Source: Rhodospirillales bacterium
GTDB taxonomy: Bacteria; Pseudomonadota; Alphaproteobacteria; CACIAM-22H2
Assembly (NCBI GenBank): GCA_016794025.1
Contig: JAEUKX010000045.1
Span: 1-64,000 of the forward strand
Length of the DNA stretch: 64,000 bases
Reading direction: 5' to 3'
Part shown: piece by piece, positions 61,927 to 64,000 of the stretch
How positions within the stretch are numbered: the first letter of the stretch is position 1
Layout: the number at the start of each line of letters is the position of its first letter
The notes under the pieces: generated by a model
Told to the model about the DNA's origin: nothing
What the model saw: only the letters and a program-made list of their open reading frames with translations
Databases searched by the model: none
Position numbers and translations under genes: made by a program

Positions 61927-62969
61927 GGCTGGCTCTCGTCGTCTTCTTTCGGACCGTCACGTTGCGCCATCCGGCGCATGATCGCATGCTGGCGGCGGTA
62001 TTCTCGGGCCGGAACGGCCGGCGATCCGCCGACCGCCTCGCCCGGCCCGATGTCGCGATGAACGCCGGACTGGGCGCTGATTTTCGCGCCGTCACCAACC
62101 TTCAGATGCCCGGCGAGCCCCGCCTGGCCGCCCGCCATGACGAATGCGCCGAGCTCCGTCGACCCCGAAATGCCGACCTGCGCGACGATGATGCAGCCGC
62201 GGCCGAGCTTCACGTTGTGCCCGATCTGCACCAGATTGTCTATCCAGGTACCGTCGGAAATCACGGTGTCCGACGCACTGCCGCGATCGATGCAGCTGTT
62301 CGCGCCGATCTCGCAATCCGCACCGATGCGCACGATGCCGAGCTGCGGCACCTTCACGTGCCCGGCGGGATCCGGAACGAAGCCGAAGCCGTCCTGCCCG
62401 ATGCGCGCGCCCGGATAGATACTTGTCCGCGGCCCGACGACCGCATGGCTGATCGAGGCCCCGGCACCCACGGAGCAGTTCTCGCCGAGTTCCACGTTTT
62501 CGCCCACGGTCGCGTTCGGTCCAATGCGGCTTCCGGCCCCGAGTACGGCGCCCGCAAGGACGACAGCCATCGGACCGACCGATACGCCGGCGCCAAGCTT
62601 CGCGGAAGGATCGACGAAGGCGCTGGCATGCACGCCCGGAGGAGCCGATGGCACGGGATGGAACGCAGTGGCGAGCTTCGCGTAGGAGCGATAGGCATTG
62701 CGAACGCCAAGCGCCACGCAGCCGCCGGGCAGCCGGTCTGCGAGCGAAGGGTGGATGAGGCATGCGCCCGCCTTCGTATCGGCGAGAAAGCGGACGTAAC
62801 GCCGGTTGTCGAGGAACGTGACGTCATCGGGCCCGGCCTCGGCGAGTGCGCGCACACCCGCGAATTTCCGCGCCGGATCGGCGTCGGGAGGAAGCTGCGC
62901 CTCTGCGATCCGCGAGATCTCGGCGAGACTCAAGGCGCCGGCATAGGGATGGAATCGCCGGTCCGCCAT
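61923..62969 (-). CDS. lpxD: UDP-3-O-(3-hydroxyacyl)glucosamine N-acyltransferase LpxD
   Basis: Third enzyme of lipid A synthesis. 348 residues: N-terminal uridine-binding domain (about 1-110, [14 protein letters not shown]), left-handed beta-helix with hexapeptide repeats and the catalytic His in [11 protein letters not shown], and a C-terminal helix. Follows the skp-like gene by 9 bases in the bamA-skp-lpxD-fabZ-lpxA-lpxI-lpxB series. Confidence 0.97.
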   Translation of the reverse strand: MADRRFHPYAGALSLAEISRIAEAQLPPDADPARKFAGVRALAEAGPDDVTFLDNRRYVRFLADTKAGACLIHPSLADRLPGGCVALGVRNAYRSYAKLATAFHPVPSAPPGVHASAFVDPSAKLGAGVSVGPMAVVLAGAVLGAGSRIGPNATVGENVELGENCSVGAGASISHAVVGPRTSIYPGARIGQDGFGFVPDPAGHVKVPQLGIVRIGADCEIGANSCIDRGSASDTVISDGTWIDNLVQIGHNVKLGRGCIIVAQVGISGSTELGAFVMAGGQAGLAGHLKVGDGAKISAQSGVHRDIGPGEAVGGSPAVPAREYRRQHAIMRRMAQRDGPKEDDESQP

Positions 62970-62978
62970 GGTCCTGGA

Positions 62979-63644
62979 TCAGTTCGGGAGTGCCGCGGTC
63001 GGCATGCGGCGATTGAGGCGACGGGCGACCTCGCCGGAGATGTCGAGCGACGAACGCGCAACGAAGATGAACGTGTTCGGCATGACCATCTGGTATTCCT
63101 GCTCGTTCATCACCTCGACGACCGATTCCGTCAGCGCCTGCTGAACCTTCTGCGCCGTATCCGTGTAGCTGGTCTCGAGGTTGCGGCGACGCGTCTGCAG
63201 CTGCTGCTGGACGTTCGCCACCTTGTTTTCGAAGTCTCGGCGGCGCTGTGCGAATGCATCGGCCGACAGGACGTTCTGCTGCGCACGCAGCTCGTCCTCG
63301 CCCTTGCGAAGCTCCGCCTCCTGGCGCGATGCATCCGCCTGGAGCGCCGTACGGAGCTTTTCGGCCTGCGCGTTGACGTTCTGCATGGCCGTCGAGGCGC
63401 GCATCACGGCATCGACATCGAAGAACACCACATGCGTGCCCTTGGGCGGCAGGGCCGTCGACAGGGCCGGTGCGGCGGCGCCGCCAGCGGGACCAGCGGC
63501 CGGGGCGCGCGGCGCGGCCGGTACCTGGCGCGGCGTGGCGGGTTGCTGCTGGGCGACGGCAGCCGTAGCGGCGATGAAGCCTGCCACAATGAGGGCCGCA
63601 CCCATGAAGCGCGCGAAGGCCGCGCCGGTCGAACGGTAAGACAT
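62979..63644 (-). CDS. skp: Periplasmic chaperone Skp/OmpH family protein
   Basis: Holdase for outer-membrane proteins on their way to BamA. 221 residues: signal peptide (hydrophobic AALIVAGFIAATAA, cut near AVAQ), an Ala-Pro linker, then the OmpH domain with VVFFDVDAVMRAS and a long charged coiled coil (about 90-170) forming the tentacles. The linker makes it longer than E. coli Skp (161). Follows bamA by 18 bases. Confidence 0.92.
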   Translation of the reverse strand: MSYRSTGAAFARFMGAALIVAGFIAATAAVAQQQPATPRQVPAAPRAPAAGPAGGAAAPALSTALPPKGTHVVFFDVDAVMRASTAMQNVNAQAEKLRTALQADASRQEAELRKGEDELRAQQNVLSADAFAQRRRDFENKVANVQQQLQTRRRNLETSYTDTAQKVQQALTESVVEVMNEQEYQMVMPNTFIFVARSSLDISGEVARRLNRRMPTAALPN

Positions 63645-63662
63645 TTTCTGTATCCCCAGTTC

Positions 63663-64000
63663 CTAGAAGCGAGAACCGAACGAGAAGCGGAACAGTTCGG
63701 TCCTGTCGAATTCCTGCTTGACGACCGCCTTGGCGAACGCGATGCGCACCGGGCCGAAAGGCGAGCGCCAGTTCAGGCCCGTGCCGACGGAAACGCGCAC
63801 CGACGACGAATCGTCGATCGACGCGTTCGCGCCCGGCCGGCCGGCCTCGGGTCGGTCGTACGAGTAGAGCGCGCCGAAATCGGAGAACAGCGTGCCGCGC
63901 ATGCCGAGTTCGCGCGGCAGGCCAAGCGGAAAGGCCAGTTCGGTCGTACCAACATAGTAAGTGTTGCCGCCCAGGGCGTTTCCGGTCGATCGGTCGCGCG
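63663..64000 (-). CDS. bamA: Outer membrane assembly factor BamA, C-terminal part
   Basis: Only the last 112 or so residues are in the window; the gene continues past the right edge. The visible stretch is the end of the 16-stranded barrel: YYVGTTELAFPLGLP, MRGTLFSDFGALY, VGTGLNWRSPFGPVRIAF, and the terminal beta-signal FRFSFGSRF ending in Phe. It heads the bamA-skp-lpx series, the usual alphaproteobacterial order. Confidence 0.96.
   Translation of the reverse strand, partial: RDRSTGNALGGNTYYVGTTELAFPLGLPRELGMRGTLFSDFGALYSYDRPEAGRPGANASIDDSSSVRVSVGTGLNWRSPFGPVRIAFAKAVVKQEFDRTELFRFSFGSRF

Overview
The window is GC-rich chromosomal DNA from an alphaproteobacterium, most likely a Rhodospirillales-like lineage. 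Evidence: the nifR3(dusB)-ntrBC-ntrYX order, a fused IspDF enzyme, pyruvate dehydrogenase E1-beta with an N-terminal lipoyl domain, LpxI instead of LpxH, an alphaproteobacterial LexA box (GAAC-N7-GAAC), and a CIRCE element ahead of groESL. No rRNA, tRNA, CRISPR array, insertion sequence or prophage was seen. About 65 genes are packed tightly, and many neighbours share overlapping stop and start codons.

Layout. 1-480 is the tail of a FliK-like protein, followed by a terminator and the heat-shock operon groES-groEL (557-2685, minus strand). 2686-14341 is one long minus-strand series for nitrogen and global regulation: dusB-ntrB-ntrC-ntrY-ntrX-dat-HAD phosphatase-hfq-hflX-AstE-like peptidase. 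14507-19192 holds a CcsA-like membrane protein, a DUF1330 protein, ispDF-pgpA-pncC on the plus strand, and pirin-ratA on the minus strand. 19246-25326 is the pyruvate dehydrogenase operon pdhA-pdhB-pdhC-lpdA followed by lipoyl synthase lipA. 25629-29882 is an accessory block (LysR, DoxX, FAH-family hydrolase, sensor kinase). 29975-39661 carries ftsB, eno, kdsA, pyrG, secG and tpiA, with small accessory groups between them (haloacid dehalogenase, cytidine deaminase, RraA-like, GIY-YIG, STAS-like, pirin, NTF2-like). 39793-46134 has a PpiD-type foldase, a DUF610 deacetylase-like protein, and a lipoprotein/sensor-kinase pair. 46203-49735 is trpD-trpC-moaC-moeA; then come lexA, a secreted thioredoxin-like protein, comEC, gltX and gltA. 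56971-64000 ends in the lipid A and outer-membrane cluster: an oxidoreductase facing lpxB-lpxI-lpxA-fabZ-lpxD-skp-bamA.

How they fit together. The backbone is a conserved alphaproteobacterial housekeeping order: envelope biogenesis, glycolysis into the TCA cycle via PDH, CTP and KDO supply, tryptophan and molybdopterin synthesis, and nitrogen regulation. Lineage-specific cassettes interrupt it at a few joints. Readable control sites are CIRCE/HrcA at groESL, an SOS box overlapping the lexA -10, and promoter-like sequences ahead of dusB, trpD and gltA. A possible CtrA site lies ahead of ftsB. A perfect palindrome sits in an AT-rich spacer between pdhA and the LysR gene. I found no clear undescribed multi-gene system. 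The most interesting items are an apparent CTG start for hflX, a secreted repeat plus CxxC protein at 50761-51816, the lipoprotein/kinase pair sitting where trpE-trpG are often found, and a recently homogenised lipoyl-domain duplication.
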